A DNA stretch of 64,000 nt, from the NCBI RefSeq assembly GCF_000022145.1, contig NC_011891.1:310001-374000 (forward strand). The letters are read 5' to 3'. Both the position numbers and the translations under genes were made by a program. The notes below the pieces were generated by a model, which saw only the letters and a list, made by a program, of their open reading frames with translations, made no database searches and was not told the DNA's origin. Origin of the DNA: Anaeromyxobacter dehalogenans 2CP-1 (GTDB lineage Bacteria; Myxococcota; Myxococcia; Myxococcales; Anaeromyxobacteraceae). Below, in pieces: positions 37,601 to 48,890 of this stretch; the stretch's first letter is position 1, and the number at the start of each line of letters is the position of its first letter.

Positions 37601-38197
37601 TCAGCCCCGCCCGCCGCCGCCCCGCCCCCAGCGCGCCCCGAGGGCGCGGAGCACCCGGGCGCCCAGCTCGAGCGGTCCCGGCCCGCCGCCGAGCCCCTCC
37701 GCCTCGAGCCGCCGCCGCTCGCGCTCGCCCACCTCGCGCGCCAGGGCCTCGGCGAGCGCGCGGCGGGAGCCCGCCTCCCCGGCCTCCTCCCGGGCGAGCG
37801 CCTCCCGCCGGGCGGCCGCCGCGCGCGCCTCGACCTCGGCCTGGCGCGCCCGCTCCACCCGAAGCCGCTCGTCCGCGGCGCGCTGCTCCGGGGTGTCGAG
37901 CGCGGCGCCGCAGCCCGCGCACTCGACCGCGAGCGCGTGGCCGTCCATGCCGCAGCGCAGGCAGCGCGTGAACGGCAGGCGGTCGCCGGGGTCGAGGAGC
38001 TGGAGCGCCGGCTCGGGCTCGGCGCCGAAGCGCTCCAGCCGAGCCCCGGTCGCGGGCGTCTCCGCCGGCGCGACGCCGGGGCGCTGCACCGCGCCGAAGC
38101 GGGCGGCGCGGTCGGCGGTCCCGGGCGCCGGGTCGGGCGCGGGGGCGCCGTCGCGCGGGCGCTCGAGGTGGAGGAAGCGGCGGAGGCGGGAGGCCAT
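37601..38197 (-). CDS. zinc-ribbon, Ala/Arg-rich protein
   Basis: A 198-residue protein with one four-Cys cluster ([19 protein letters not shown]), flanked by charged Arg/Glu/Ala-rich helices likely to form a coiled coil (about 110-170). No family is recognised. It lies 15 bases downstream of the Ycf46-like AAA gene on the same strand, so it may be a partner of that ATPase (inference). Confidence 0.55.
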   Translation of the reverse strand: MASRLRRFLHLERPRDGAPAPDPAPGTADRAARFGAVQRPGVAPAETPATGARLERFGAEPEPALQLLDPGDRLPFTRCLRCGMDGHALAVECAGCGAALDTPEQRAADERLRVERARQAEVEARAAAARREALAREEAGEAGSRRALAEALAREVGERERRRLEAEGLGGGPGPLELGARVLRALGARWGRGGGGRG

Positions 38198-38212
38198 GCG
38201 GGCGCGCTCCGG

Positions 38213-39751
<1,539 letters not shown>

Positions 39752-39790
39752 GCGCGCGAGTGTAGCAGCCGCCGCGCGGCCGCGCGTCGC

Positions 39791-40231
39791 TCAGGGGGCC
39801 TCGAGCCAGGCCAGCGCGGCGGAGCCCGCGCCGAGGTCCACCGCGGCGATCGTCCCGGGCCGCACCTCCAGGCCGCGCCCGGCGGCGAGCGCCACCGCCT
39901 CGGCGACCTCCGGGTTGTGCCCCACCAGCGCCGCGCCGTCGCCGGCCGCGCGCGCGAGCGCCAGGAGCTCCGCGCCGCCGCACGCGCCGGCGGCGAGCCG
40001 CGGATCCACCTCCAGCGGCGCGCCGGTGGCCGCCGCGAGCAGCTCGGCGGTCTCGCGGGCGCGCGCGTAGGGCGAGGCGATCACGCCGCGGATCGCGAGC
40101 CGGCCGCGCAGCCGCGCCACCAGCGCCGCGAACCCGTCGCGCCCGTCGGGCGTCAGCCGGCGGTCCGCGTCGTCGCCGGCCCGTGCCTCCGCCTTGGCGT
40201 GGCGGACCAGGTAGACGCGGATGGGCGGCAT
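39791..40231 (-). CDS. SixA-like histidine phosphatase
   Basis: A 146-residue phosphohistidine phosphatase-like protein with YLVRHAKAEA (phosphoacceptor His11), ASPYARARETAELL and LVGHNPE. SixA proteins remove phosphate from phosphohistidine on signalling proteins, while other members act on small phosphoesters, so the substrate is uncertain. It begins 14 bases after treY on the same strand, with GGAG as ribosome site. Confidence 0.72.
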   Translation of the reverse strand: MPPIRVYLVRHAKAEARAGDDADRRLTPDGRDGFAALVARLRGRLAIRGVIASPYARARETAELLAAATGAPLEVDPRLAAGACGGAELLALARAAGDGAALVGHNPEVAEAVALAAGRGLEVRPGTIAAVDLGAGSAALAWLEAP

Positions 40232-40245
40232 GGGGGCTCCTGGAT

Positions 40246-43200
40246 TCACTCCGAGGCGAGCAGCGCGACCGGGAAGTCCGCGAAGAGCTCGGCGAGCGCC
40301 GGCGCCTCCCCGCGGTGGACGGTGCCGGTTACCACGTCCACCCACCGGGCCGCGAGCCCGCCGAGGGGGAGCCGCCCCTCCCAGCGCGGCGCACCGCCGC
40401 CCTGATCCTGCAGCCGGACCACCAGGCGCGGCACCGCGCACGCCACCGCCCGGCCGCCGAGCGTGCGGGCGAAGGCGACCACGTGCCCGGCCTGCGGCCC
40501 CTCCGCAGCGAGCGGGCGGTGGTCGCCCTCGAGGAGCAGGGCGCGCTCGCGCCGGCGCAGCCGGAGCCCCTCCGCGAGCAGGAGCAGCTTCGCCTCGCCG
40601 CCGGCGAGGGCGTCGGGCGCCGAGAGGCGCCGCGCCAGCGCGCGGCGCGCCTCCGGCCCGCGGGCGAGCTCGGCCTGGATGGCCTCGAGCGCGCGCGCCC
40701 GGTGCGCCCAGTCCACCGGCCGCCGGTTGTCGGGATCCACGAGCGAGAGGTCCCACAGCTCGGTGCCCTGGTACACGTCGGGGATCCCGGGCGCGGCCAG
40801 CTTCAGCGCCACCTGCGCGAGCGAGGAGATCCGTCCGGCCCGCGCCGCGCGCTCGGCCAGCGCGCCGAGGTCGCGCAGAAACGTGCGGGAGGCCAGCGCG
40901 CCCGCCACGAAGGCGCGCACGCCGCCCTCGTAGTCCTCGTCCGGATGCGTCCAGCTGGTGTGGATCTTCGCCTCGCGGAGCGCCTTCTCCATGTAGGCCT
41001 GGATCCGCTCCACGTACTCGGCGTGCGCGGGCGTGCCCGGGGTGAGGCCGCCGTCGGGGAACGTGCCGAGGAGCGTCTGGTACAGCAGGTACTCGTCGCG
41101 CCGGTCCGGCGCGGTGCGGCCCTCGAGCCGGCGCACGTGGGCGCGGTTCACGCGGCCCCACCGCGAGACCGCGGCCCGCAGCTCGCCCGGGATCTCGGAC
41201 AGCGCCGAGATGCGCGCCCGCACGTCCTCGCTGCGCTTGGTGTCGTGGGTGGAGCTGGCGGAGAGGGACCCGGGGAAGCGCGCGCGGCGCTCGGCCAGGA
41301 GCGCGTGCAGCGCGTCCGCCGACGTGCCGAACCGGCCCGGGTCCGAGCCCACCTCGTTCAGCGAGACGAGCCGGACGTAGCAGTAGAACGCGGTGTCCTC
41401 CACCGCCTTGGCCGTCACCGGCCCGGTGACCTGCTGCAGCTTCAGGGCGAACTCCAGCCAGGCGCCGCGCGCCGCCTCGGGCAGGCCGTCCGGGTAGCGC
41501 TGCAGGAACACGTCCCGGAGGAAGTCGTAGATCGACGGGTCGACCAGCGGGCTGCGCCGGCGGGCGCGCGCGATGGTGGCCTCCACGTAGGCCCGGTCGC
41601 GCGCGTCCACCTCGCCGCGGCGCGTGACGTAGGTGCGGTAGACCGGGAACAGCGCCACGTACTCGACCAGCGCGCGGGTGAGCTCGTTCAGGGTGAAGTC
41701 GCGGGTGCGCCGGTCGGTCTCGCTGATGCGCGAGAGCCGGTGCGCCAGCATGTTGATCTCGCTCGCCATCGACGACGACATCACCTGCCGCTTCTTCTCC
41801 TCCACCGTGCGACGGTAGTCCTGACGGCCGCCGGCCACGCGCGCGTAGAGCGCGTCCAGGGCGCGCTCCGCGGCGGGATCGACGAACAGCCCGTTCACCG
41901 CGGCCAGGAGCTCGTAGCCGGTGGTGCCGTCCACGTCCCAGCCCTCCGGCAGCCGCTCCCCCGCGGCCAGCACCTTCTCGGCCACCACGTAGAGCGGCCG
42001 CGCCGGGAGCCGCCCCGCCTCCAGCTCCGCGAAGAGCCGCTCCAGCAGGAGCGCCTCGGCGCCGTTCTCGAGCGCCGTCCCCCGCGCCTGGGCCAGGGCG
42101 CGGGCGCGCTCGGCGAGGTAGCACGCCTGCAGCCGCCGGAAGTAGGCGGCCGGCGCGTAGAGGCCGTCGGGGTGGTCGATGCGCAGGCCGGTGGCGGCGC
42201 CGTCTCGCAGCAGCGCCAGCACCCGCCGGTGCGCCTCGGCGAAGACCCGCGGCTCCTCCATGCGCAGCGCCGCGAGCGCGTTCACGTCGAAGAAGCGCCG
42301 GTAGTTGATCTCCTCGCCCGCCACCCGCCAGAACGCGAGGCGGTAGGCCTGCGCGTCGAGCAGCCGCTGCAGCAGGTCGAAGCTGCGCGGATCGCCGGGC
42401 GTGCCGTTGAACGCGGCCACGTTCTCGTCCACGAACGCCCGCACCGCCGGGCTCGCATCGCACAGCGCCGCGAGCCGGCGCTTCGCGACCTCCTTCTCCC
42501 TCGCGCGCTCCGCCACCGCCTCGGGCCGGGTCTCGCTGCGCGGCGCCAGCTTTTCGAGCGAGGCGCAGATCGACTCCAGCTCCTGGAGGCTCGGGTCCTC
42601 CGGGCCGAGCGCCTCGCGCAGCCGCTCGATGCCGTGGCGCAGCACGAGCGGCACCGAGCGCGGCGCCACCGGGAACACGTGGTCGAAGTAGCGGATGGCG
42701 AGCGCGCCGCCCTCGCGCGCCAGGCGCAGCTCGCCGCGCTCCAGCACCCGGCCGAACTGGTCGCCCAGCACCGGCACCAGCACCTTGTTCGCGAGCTCGG
42801 ACTTGAGCGGCGTCCAGTCCACGTCGAACGCCGGGGCGTGCACCGAGGACGGGCCGTTCTCGAGCAGGTCCATCCACCAGGCGTTCCAGGGGCCGATGCC
42901 CATGTGGTTGGGCACGTAGTCGAGCAGGATGCCCATTCCGCGCGCGCGGCAGGCCGCGGCGAGCCGCGCGTAGCCCTCCTCCCCGCCCAGCTCCGGGTCG
43001 AGCCGGGCGTGGTCCACCACGTCGTATCCGTGCGTCGAGCCCGGCGCCGACGCGAGCACCGGCGACAGGTACAGGTCGGAGACGCCGAGCGCGTCGAGGT
43101 ACGGCACCAGCGCGGCGGCGGCGTCGAACCCGAAGCCGGCGTGGAGCTGCAGCCGGTAGGTCGAGGCCGGCCGGGGCGTCACGCCCTCGCCGCGGGCCAG

Positions 43201-43269
43201 CGCCTCGGCGAGCGCACCCAGGAGCTCCTCGACCTTCGCCGCGTTCGCGCCGTTCTCCGCCGCCCCCAA
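40246..43269 (-). CDS. treY: malto-oligosyltrehalose synthase
   Basis: A 1007-residue GH13 enzyme that converts the reducing end of maltooligosaccharides into a trehalose unit. Long TreY-typical blocks include [27 protein letters not shown] near the start, [23 protein letters not shown] in the middle and the family-specific [18 protein letters not shown]. TreZ, which would release trehalose, is not in the window. It lies 37 bases after malQ in the same direction. Confidence 0.93.
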   Translation of the reverse strand: MGAAENGANAAKVEELLGALAEALARGEGVTPRPASTYRLQLHAGFGFDAAAALVPYLDALGVSDLYLSPVLASAPGSTHGYDVVDHARLDPELGGEEGYARLAAACRARGMGILLDYVPNHMGIGPWNAWWMDLLENGPSSVHAPAFDVDWTPLKSELANKVLVPVLGDQFGRVLERGELRLAREGGALAIRYFDHVFPVAPRSVPLVLRHGIERLREALGPEDPSLQELESICASLEKLAPRSETRPEAVAERAREKEVAKRRLAALCDASPAVRAFVDENVAAFNGTPGDPRSFDLLQRLLDAQAYRLAFWRVAGEEINYRRFFDVNALAALRMEEPRVFAEAHRRVLALLRDGAATGLRIDHPDGLYAPAAYFRRLQACYLAERARALAQARGTALENGAEALLLERLFAELEAGRLPARPLYVVAEKVLAAGERLPEGWDVDGTTGYELLAAVNGLFVDPAAERALDALYARVAGGRQDYRRTVEEKKRQVMSSSMASEINMLAHRLSRISETDRRTRDFTLNELTRALVEYVALFPVYRTYVTRRGEVDARDRAYVEATIARARRRSPLVDPSIYDFLRDVFLQRYPDGLPEAARGAWLEFALKLQQVTGPVTAKAVEDTAFYCYVRLVSLNEVGSDPGRFGTSADALHALLAERRARFPGSLSASSTHDTKRSEDVRARISALSEIPGELRAAVSRWGRVNRAHVRRLEGRTAPDRRDEYLLYQTLLGTFPDGGLTPGTPAHAEYVERIQAYMEKALREAKIHTSWTHPDEDYEGGVRAFVAGALASRTFLRDLGALAERAARAGRISSLAQVALKLAAPGIPDVYQGTELWDLSLVDPDNRRPVDWAHRARALEAIQAELARGPEARRALARRLSAPDALAGGEAKLLLLAEGLRLRRRERALLLEGDHRPLAAEGPQAGHVVAFARTLGGRAVACAVPRLVVRLQDQGGGAPRWEGRLPLGGLAARWVDVVTGTVHRGEAPALAELFADFPVALLASE

Positions 43270-43306
43270 CCCGCCCCCCTTCGCCGCGCCCGGCGGCCCG
43301 CGCCGC

Positions 43307-44866
43307 CTAGCCCGGCGGCGCCCGCCCGGCCCGGACCGCGAGCTCGCGCAGCCGGGTCCGCGTCGCGGCGTCGGCCGCGAGCGCGCCCAGGTCCATCGGG
43401 ATCCGGAACGTCCAGTTCTCGCCGGTGACCGTGCCGGGCACGTTCACGCGGTCGCGCATGCCGAGCGCGTCCTGGAACGGCACGAGCGCGAGGTCGGAGG
43501 CGGCGCCGTACACGAGCGCGAGCAGCGCGTCGCGCACGCCGTCGTCCCAGCGCTCGGGCGCCCGGGCGCGCAGCGGCTCGAGCGCCGGGAGCGCCAGGAG
43601 CTGCGCGCGCTCCTCCCTCGCGAGCCCCTCGTACCAGTCCGCCACCGACTCGCTGTCGTGCGTGCCGGTGGTCGCGACCGACACCGGCGGCCAGCGCGCC
43701 GGATCGCGGAACGCGTTCCCGCCCGCCTCCCAGTTCTTCTCCCAGCGCTGCACCCGGTAGCCGGGGATGCGCAGCCGCTCCAGCGACGCGCGCACGAAGT
43801 CGGGGACGACGCCGAGGTCCTCGGCCACCACCCGCGCCCCCTCGGAGAAGATGCCGAGCACGCGCTCGCCGTTCGCGATCTGCGCGCCCTCCTCGGAGGG
43901 CACGAACGCCGGCGGGGCGCCGTCGTTCGGGAAGTAGTAGGTCCGGTACAGGCCCACCACGTGGTCCACGCGGTAGAGGTCGAACAGGTCCGCCATCCGG
44001 CGCGCGCGCGCGGTGAGCCAGGGGTAGCCCTCGCGGTCCATCACGTCCCAGCGGTAGACCGGCAGGCCCCAGTCCTGCCCGGTGGCGCTGAACGCGTCGG
44101 GGGGCACGCCGACGCGCGCGTCGAGCCGGAAGTCGCCGCGGCGGGCCCACACGTCGGCGGAGTCCGGCGCGACCATGAACGGCAGGTCGCCGCCCAGCTC
44201 GACGCCGGCGCCGTTCGCGGCCGCGCGTGCGCGGCGCCACTGCTCCTCGGCCTGCCACTGCACCCAGGCCTGGAACAGGATCTCGCGGGCGTGCCGGGCG
44301 CGGGCGGTGGCGAGCGCGGCGGGATCGCGGTCGCGCAGCGGCGCCGGCCAGTCGGTCCAGGCGCGCCCGCCCGCCTCGTCGTGCAGCGCCACGAACAGCG
44401 CGTAGTCGTCGAGCCAGCCCGCCTCCTGGCGCGCGAACGCCTCCAGCGCCCGGGCGCGCTCGGTGCGGCGGTTCCACTCCTCGCGCTCGAAGCGGGCGAA
44501 CGCGATCTCCAGCGCGCGGCGCTTCAGCCGGCGCACCTCGTCCCACTGCACCGCGGGGGCGGCGCGCACCGCGGCGAGCCGGGCGCGCTCGTCGGGCGAG
44601 AGCGCGTCGAGGCCGCCGGCGGCCTGGAAGTCGGGCAGCGCCGAGGGCGCGAGGTACACCGGGTCGAGCGCGAACGCGGAGATCGCGCCGTACGGGCTGT
44701 TCTGCCCGCGCGAGGCCTCGTTCACCGGCAGGAGCAGGGCCAGCGAGAAGCCCGCGTCCGCGCACCAGCGCGCGAACGGGACGAGGTCGGGGATCTCGCC
44801 CACGCCCCAGTCTGCCTGGGAGCGGAGCGAGAAGAGGGGGAGGAGGACGCCTGCCTGGCGGGCCAT
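43307..44866 (-). CDS. malQ: 4-alpha-glucanotransferase (amylomaltase)
   Basis: A 519-residue GH77 amylomaltase that transfers glucan segments between maltooligosaccharides. Recognisable parts are the start GVLLPLFSLRSQADWGVGEIPDL, YRVDHVVGLYRTYYFPND with the nucleophile region, EDLGVVPDFVRASL and TTGTHDSESVADWY. A promoter candidate directly abuts the ATG. The following treY suggests shared malto-oligosaccharide processing. Confidence 0.93.
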   Translation of the reverse strand: MARQAGVLLPLFSLRSQADWGVGEIPDLVPFARWCADAGFSLALLLPVNEASRGQNSPYGAISAFALDPVYLAPSALPDFQAAGGLDALSPDERARLAAVRAAPAVQWDEVRRLKRRALEIAFARFEREEWNRRTERARALEAFARQEAGWLDDYALFVALHDEAGGRAWTDWPAPLRDRDPAALATARARHAREILFQAWVQWQAEEQWRRARAAANGAGVELGGDLPFMVAPDSADVWARRGDFRLDARVGVPPDAFSATGQDWGLPVYRWDVMDREGYPWLTARARRMADLFDLYRVDHVVGLYRTYYFPNDGAPPAFVPSEEGAQIANGERVLGIFSEGARVVAEDLGVVPDFVRASLERLRIPGYRVQRWEKNWEAGGNAFRDPARWPPVSVATTGTHDSESVADWYEGLAREERAQLLALPALEPLRARAPERWDDGVRDALLALVYGAASDLALVPFQDALGMRDRVNVPGTVTGENWTFRIPMDLGALAADAATRTRLRELAVRAGRAPPG

Positions 44867-44873
44867 GGGTGGA

Positions 44874-44902
44874 GTAGTGTGGCGGTTGCCCCGCCCTCAC
44901 AA
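44874..44902 (-). promoter_or_regulatory. candidate promoter of malQ, leaderless
   Basis: On the minus strand TTGTGA (44897-44902), 17 bases, then CACTAC (44874-44879), with the malQ ATG 7 bases downstream and no Shine-Dalgarno between. The transcript would start at or next to the ATG. Confidence 0.45.
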
Positions 44903-44944
44903 GTTTTCGGCGCGCGGGGGCCAAGGGCAGCGGATATCATCGCA

Positions 44945-44989
44945 GCGCCCAACCGGCACCGCCCAACCGGCACCGCCCAACCGGCACCG
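44945..44989. repeat. three tandem copies of a 14-bp unit
   Basis: Three tandem copies of CCGCCCAACCGGCA (the first differing in one base) at 44945-44958, 44959-44972 and 44973-44986, just upstream of gluQ and downstream of the malQ promoter. They may be a protein-binding or phase-variable site; this is inference. Confidence 0.85.
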
Positions 44990-45005
44990 ACCTCCCGGGG
45001 CACCC

Positions 45006-45977
45006 GTGTCCAGCCGCGGCCGCTTCGCTCCCTCCCCCACCGGACCCCTGCACCTCGGCAACGCGCGCACCGCGCTCCTGTCGTGGCTCGCCGCGCGCAC
45101 CGCCGGGGCGGCCTACGTCATGCGGGTGGAGGACCTGGACGGCCCGCGCGTGCGGCCCGGCCTGGAGGCGCGGATCCTGGAGGAGCTGCGCTGGCTCGGC
45201 CTGGACTGGGACGAGGGGCCGGACGTGGGCGGGCCGCTCGGTCCCTACCGCCAGTCGGAGCGCCTGCCGCGGTACGGCGCCGCGCTGGAGCGGCTCCGCG
45301 CCGCAGGGCTCGCCTACCCGTGCTTCTGCTCGCGCGCCGAGATCGCGGCGGCCTCGCAGGCGCCGCACGGCGCCTCGGACGAGGGGCCGCGGTACCCGGG
45401 CACCTGTCGCGAGCTCTCCCCCGCAGAGGTGGCCAGGCGCGCCGCGACGCGCCGGCCGGCCTGGCGGCTGCGCGTCGCGGCGGGCCCGGTCGCCTTCGAG
45501 GACGGCGTCCACGGCCCGGTGGCGCACGACGTCGCGGCGGAGGTGGGCGACTTCGTGATCGCGCGGGCCGACGGCGTGCCGGCGTACCAGCTCGCGGTGG
45601 TGGTCGACGACGCGGCCATGCAGGTGGGGGAGGTGGTCCGCGGCGACGACCTCCTGCCGTCCACCGCGCGCCAGCTCCTGCTGTACCGCGCGCTGGGCGT
45701 CGCCCCGCCGCGCTTCGCGCACGTGCCGCTCGTGGTCGGCCCCGACGGCGCGCGGCTCGCGAAGCGGCACGGCGCGCTCTCGCTGGGCGAGCTCCGGGCG
45801 CGCGGCGCGGACCCGCGCGCGGTGGTCGCGCTGCTCGCCGGGCTCTCCGGCCTGGCGGCCGCCGACCCGCACGCCGCGTGTACCCCTCGGGAGCTGGTCG
45901 GCCGCTTCTCGATGGCGCGGCTGCCGCGCGAACCCGCCGTCCTCTCCCCGGAACGGATCGCGGCGCTCCTCCCGTGA
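45006..45977 (+). CDS. gluQ: glutamyl-Q tRNA(Asp) synthetase
   Basis: A 323-residue paralogue of glutamyl-tRNA synthetase lacking the anticodon-binding domain. It adds glutamate to queuosine of tRNA(Asp). It shows the HIGH-type motif HLGNA, zinc-type cysteines (YPCFCSRAE, YPGTCRE) and a KMSKR-like RLAKRHGALSL. The start is GTG 45006, giving SSRGRFAPSPTGPLHLGNAR; the ribosome site is weak. It is followed at once by miaE, so the two encode tRNA-modification steps. Confidence 0.88.
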   Translation: MSSRGRFAPSPTGPLHLGNARTALLSWLAARTAGAAYVMRVEDLDGPRVRPGLEARILEELRWLGLDWDEGPDVGGPLGPYRQSERLPRYGAALERLRAAGLAYPCFCSRAEIAAASQAPHGASDEGPRYPGTCRELSPAEVARRAATRRPAWRLRVAAGPVAFEDGVHGPVAHDVAAEVGDFVIARADGVPAYQLAVVVDDAAMQVGEVVRGDDLLPSTARQLLLYRALGVAPPRFAHVPLVVGPDGARLAKRHGALSLGELRARGADPRAVVALLAGLSGLAAADPHAACTPRELVGRFSMARLPREPAVLSPERIAALLP

Positions 45978-46567
45978 TCGCGTACACTGCGCGCGTGCGC
46001 CTGCTCCGCTCTCCCACCGACCCGCGCTGGATCGACGTCGCGCTCGCGGAGCTGGATCGCACGCTGCAGGACCACGCGCACTGCGAGAAGAAGGCCGCGG
46101 CCAGCGCGCTCAAGCTGGTGGCGGACCACCCCGAGCGCGCCGGGATGGTGCGGGCGCTCGCGAAGCTCGCGCAGGAGGAGCTGCAGCACTTCCTGGGGGT
46201 GCTGGCCGAGCTGGGCCGGCGAGGCACGGCGCTGCCGCCCGACGACGGCGATCCGTACGCGCAGGCGCTGCTGCGCCACGTGCGCGGCGGGCCACGGCCC
46301 GAGGACCGGCTGGTGGACCGCCTGCTGGTCGCCGCGCTCATCGAGGCGCGCAGCTGCGAGCGCCTGTGGCTGCTCGCCGGCGCGCTGCCCGAGGCGCGGC
46401 TGCGGGAGCTCTACGCCCGGCTGGCGCAGTCGGAGGCCGGCCATGAGCGGCTGTTCGTGGACCTGGCGCGCGAGGTGGACGCCGCGGCGGACGCGCGGCT
46501 CGAGGTGCTCGCCGAGGAGGAGGCGCGGGTGGTGGCGGCCCTGCCGCTGCTGCCCCGCATCCACTGA
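45974..46567 (+). CDS. miaE: tRNA 2-methylthio-N6-isopentenyladenosine hydroxylase
   Basis: A 197-residue diiron enzyme that hydroxylates ms2i6A37 of tRNAs. Ferritin-like helices carry metal-ligand patterns: CEKKAAAS, LAQEELQHF, LIEARSCERL and SEAGHERLFVDL. The GTG at 45974 overlaps the gluQ TGA (GTGA); a GTG at 45995, seven codons later, follows a TACACT box by 6 bases and is an alternative leaderless start. The last base of its TGA also starts the next gene. Confidence 0.87.
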   Translation: MIAYTARVRLLRSPTDPRWIDVALAELDRTLQDHAHCEKKAAASALKLVADHPERAGMVRALAKLAQEELQHFLGVLAELGRRGTALPPDDGDPYAQALLRHVRGGPRPEDRLVDRLLVAALIEARSCERLWLLAGALPEARLRELYARLAQSEAGHERLFVDLAREVDAAADARLEVLAEEEARVVAALPLLPRIH

Positions 46568-48690
46568 TGGCACCCGACGCGTCAGCGCCGCCCGCGGCCC
46601 CCGGCCCCGGTGACGCGCCGCGCCCCGGGCGCAGGGCGCCGTGGGGTGGCGTCGCCGCGGCCGCGGCGGTGCTCCTCCTCGGCGGCGCGGTGCTCCAGCA
46701 GCACGAGGTCGCAGAGGGGCGGGGCCGGCGGCGCGCGGTGCTCGAGCGCGCGGACCTCGCCGCGCGCGCCATCGAGGACGACCTGTCGCGCAGCCTCGCC
46801 GCGGCCCACGCGCTCGCCGCGCTGGTGCGCCACGCCGACGTCGACCGGTTCGAGCAGATCGCCGACGAGCTGCTCTCGCACTACGGCGGCATCAGCAGCC
46901 TGCAGCTCGCGCCCGGCGGCGTGCTCACCCGCATCCACCCGCTCGCCGGAAACGAGGCGGCGCTGGGCCTCGACCTGCTCGCGGATCCCGAGCATCGCGA
47001 CTCGGCCGAGCGCACGCTGGAGTCGCGCCAGCTCACCGCCGAGGGGCCGTTCGAGCTGCGCCAGGGTGGGCAGGGGGTGGTGGGGCGGATCGCGGTGTTC
47101 CGCACCGCGCCCGGCGGCGGCGAGGCGTTCTGGGGCTTCGTGGCGGTGGCGGTGCGGCTGCCCGAGGTGGTGAGCCGGACGCGGGTGGCGGCCCTGTCGG
47201 CGGGCGGGCTCGACTGGGCGCTCCGGCGCGACGGCGCCGCGCGGCCGTTCGCGTCCTCGGGCGGCGCGCTCCCGCGCGACGCGGTCGCGGTCAAGGTCCG
47301 GCTGCCGGGCGAGGCCTGGGAGCTGGACGTGGCGCCGCGCGAGGGCTGGGTGCGCTGGGGCGGGCTGGTCATGCCGGCGGCGCTGCTCCTGCTGGTGGCG
47401 GCGGCGAGCGGGCTGCTCGCGCACCGGCTCCTGCGGCTGCCGGAGGAGCTCCGGCGCGCGGTGGACGAGCGGACCGCGGCGCTGGCGCTCGCGAACCGGC
47501 GGCTCGCGGCCGAGCTGGTGGAGCGGCAGCGCGCCGAGGAGGCGCGGCAGGCGGCGGAGGCGCAGGCGCGGCACGGGCAGAAGATGGAGGCGGTGGGGCT
47601 GCTCGCCGGCGGGATCGCGCACGACTTCAACAACCTGCTCACCGGGATCCTCGGCTACGCCGAGCTGCTGGGCGAGGCCGGCACCGCCGCGGACGAGGCG
47701 GCCGCCGGGATCCGCCAGGCCGCGCGCCGGGGCGCCGCGCTGACCCGGCAGCTGCTCGGGTTCGCGCGCCGGGGCAAGTACCAGCAGGTGCCGGTGAACG
47801 TCCACGCGCTGGTGCGCGAGGTGTCCGCGCTGCTCGAGCGCACGCTCGACAAGCGCATCGCCATCCGGCACCGGCTCGCCGCCGGCAGCGCGGTGGTGCG
47901 CGGCGACCCCGACCAGCTCCAGCAGGTCGTGCTCAACCTGGCGGTGAACGCGCGGGACGCGATGCCCTCCGGCGGCACGCTGACGTTCGAGGTCGCCGAG
48001 GTGGAGCTCGACGCGGAGGGCACGCGCGCACGGCCCGGCCTCGCGCCCGGCCCGCACGTGGCGGTCACGGTGGCGGACACCGGCGTGGGCATCCCCGCGG
48101 TGGTGCGCGACCGCGTCTTCGATCCGTTCTTCACCACCAAGCCCGCCGGGCAAGGCACGGGGATGGGCCTCGCCATGGTGTACGGCATCGTCCAGAACCA
48201 CGGCGGCTGGGTCGGGTTCGAGAGCGAGGAGGGGAAGGGGGCGCGGTTCACCGTGCTCCTGCCCGAGGCGCCGGCGCCCGAGCGCGACGAGGCGGTGCCG
48301 GCGGGCGCGCCCGAGCACGGCGCCGGGCGCGTCCTGGTGGCGGACGACGAGCGCGGCGTGCGGGAGACCACCGCGCGGCTCCTGCGCCGCCTCGGCTACG
48401 ACGCGCTCCCCGCCGCCTCGATGGAGGAGGCGCTCGAGGTGCAGGGGCGCGGCGCGCTCGACCTCGCGCTGGTGGATCTCGCCATGCCGGCCGGCGACGG
48501 CCCCGAGACGCTGCGCGCCCTGCGCCGCGCCCAGCCCGAGCTCCCCGCCGTGCTCATGACCGGCTACGGGCTCGACGCGCGGGTGCGCGAGGCGCTCGAG
48601 GGCGGGTTCCGCGGAATCCTGCACAAGCCGTTCAGCCTGGAGGAGCTCGCCGCCGAGGTGGCGCGCGCCGTTCGTCGGCGCGGCGCCTGA
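46567..48690 (+). CDS. CHASE-type hybrid sensor histidine kinase
   Basis: A 707-residue membrane sensor. A membrane helix (about 27-43) is followed by a periplasmic CHASE-like sensor domain (about 50-255) and a second helix (about 268-290). A coiled coil leads to the phosphoacceptor GGIAHDFNNLL with His352. An ATPase domain (NLAVNARDAMPSGG, TGMGLAMVYGIVQNHGG) and a C-terminal receiver with phospho-Asp637 (LVDLAMPAGDGPE) and the Lys in HKPFS complete it. It is translationally coupled to miaE, though the functional connection is unclear. Confidence 0.85.
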   Translation: MAPDASAPPAAPGPGDAPRPGRRAPWGGVAAAAAVLLLGGAVLQQHEVAEGRGRRRAVLERADLAARAIEDDLSRSLAAAHALAALVRHADVDRFEQIADELLSHYGGISSLQLAPGGVLTRIHPLAGNEAALGLDLLADPEHRDSAERTLESRQLTAEGPFELRQGGQGVVGRIAVFRTAPGGGEAFWGFVAVAVRLPEVVSRTRVAALSAGGLDWALRRDGAARPFASSGGALPRDAVAVKVRLPGEAWELDVAPREGWVRWGGLVMPAALLLLVAAASGLLAHRLLRLPEELRRAVDERTAALALANRRLAAELVERQRAEEARQAAEAQARHGQKMEAVGLLAGGIAHDFNNLLTGILGYAELLGEAGTAADEAAAGIRQAARRGAALTRQLLGFARRGKYQQVPVNVHALVREVSALLERTLDKRIAIRHRLAAGSAVVRGDPDQLQQVVLNLAVNARDAMPSGGTLTFEVAEVELDAEGTRARPGLAPGPHVAVTVADTGVGIPAVVRDRVFDPFFTTKPAGQGTGMGLAMVYGIVQNHGGWVGFESEEGKGARFTVLLPEAPAPERDEAVPAGAPEHGAGRVLVADDERGVRETTARLLRRLGYDALPAASMEEALEVQGRGALDLALVDLAMPAGDGPETLRALRRAQPELPAVLMTGYGLDARVREALEGGFRGILHKPFSLEELAAEVARAVRRRGA

Positions 48691-48774
48691 TGCCGGCCCG
48701 CGGGGGCACGCCGGCGGCGACCCCCGAAGCGAGCGTCGCCGGGCGGGCATCCCAGGAGCGGCGGCTGCGCTGCG

Positions 48775-48796
48775 GTCCGCCGTCCGTCCGGCGGAC
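48775..48796. terminator. hairpin between convergent genes
   Basis: An 8-bp inverted repeat (GTCCGCCG / CGGCGGAC, 6-nt loop) lies in the 182-base gap between the hybrid kinase and the M16 peptidase genes. There is no T-tract; it may terminate both transcripts. Confidence 0.45.
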
Positions 48797-48872
48797 GCCG
48801 ATCTGCGGGCATTCCGGCGCGAGCGGTCGCGGAACGAACGTTTCGCCCCCTCCGCTCCCCCGCCCGCGAAAA

Positions 48873-48890
48873 TTACTCTGGGTCGGGGAC
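48873..48890 (+). repeat. repeat copy A (core ACTCTGGGTCGGGG)
   Basis: Reads TTACTCTGGGTCGGGGAC. It occupies the last codons and stop of the M16 peptidase gene, whose final residues DPE are encoded within it on the opposite strand. It is 18 bases long and matches copy D at 17 positions; copies B and C are described elsewhere. Confidence 0.7.
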
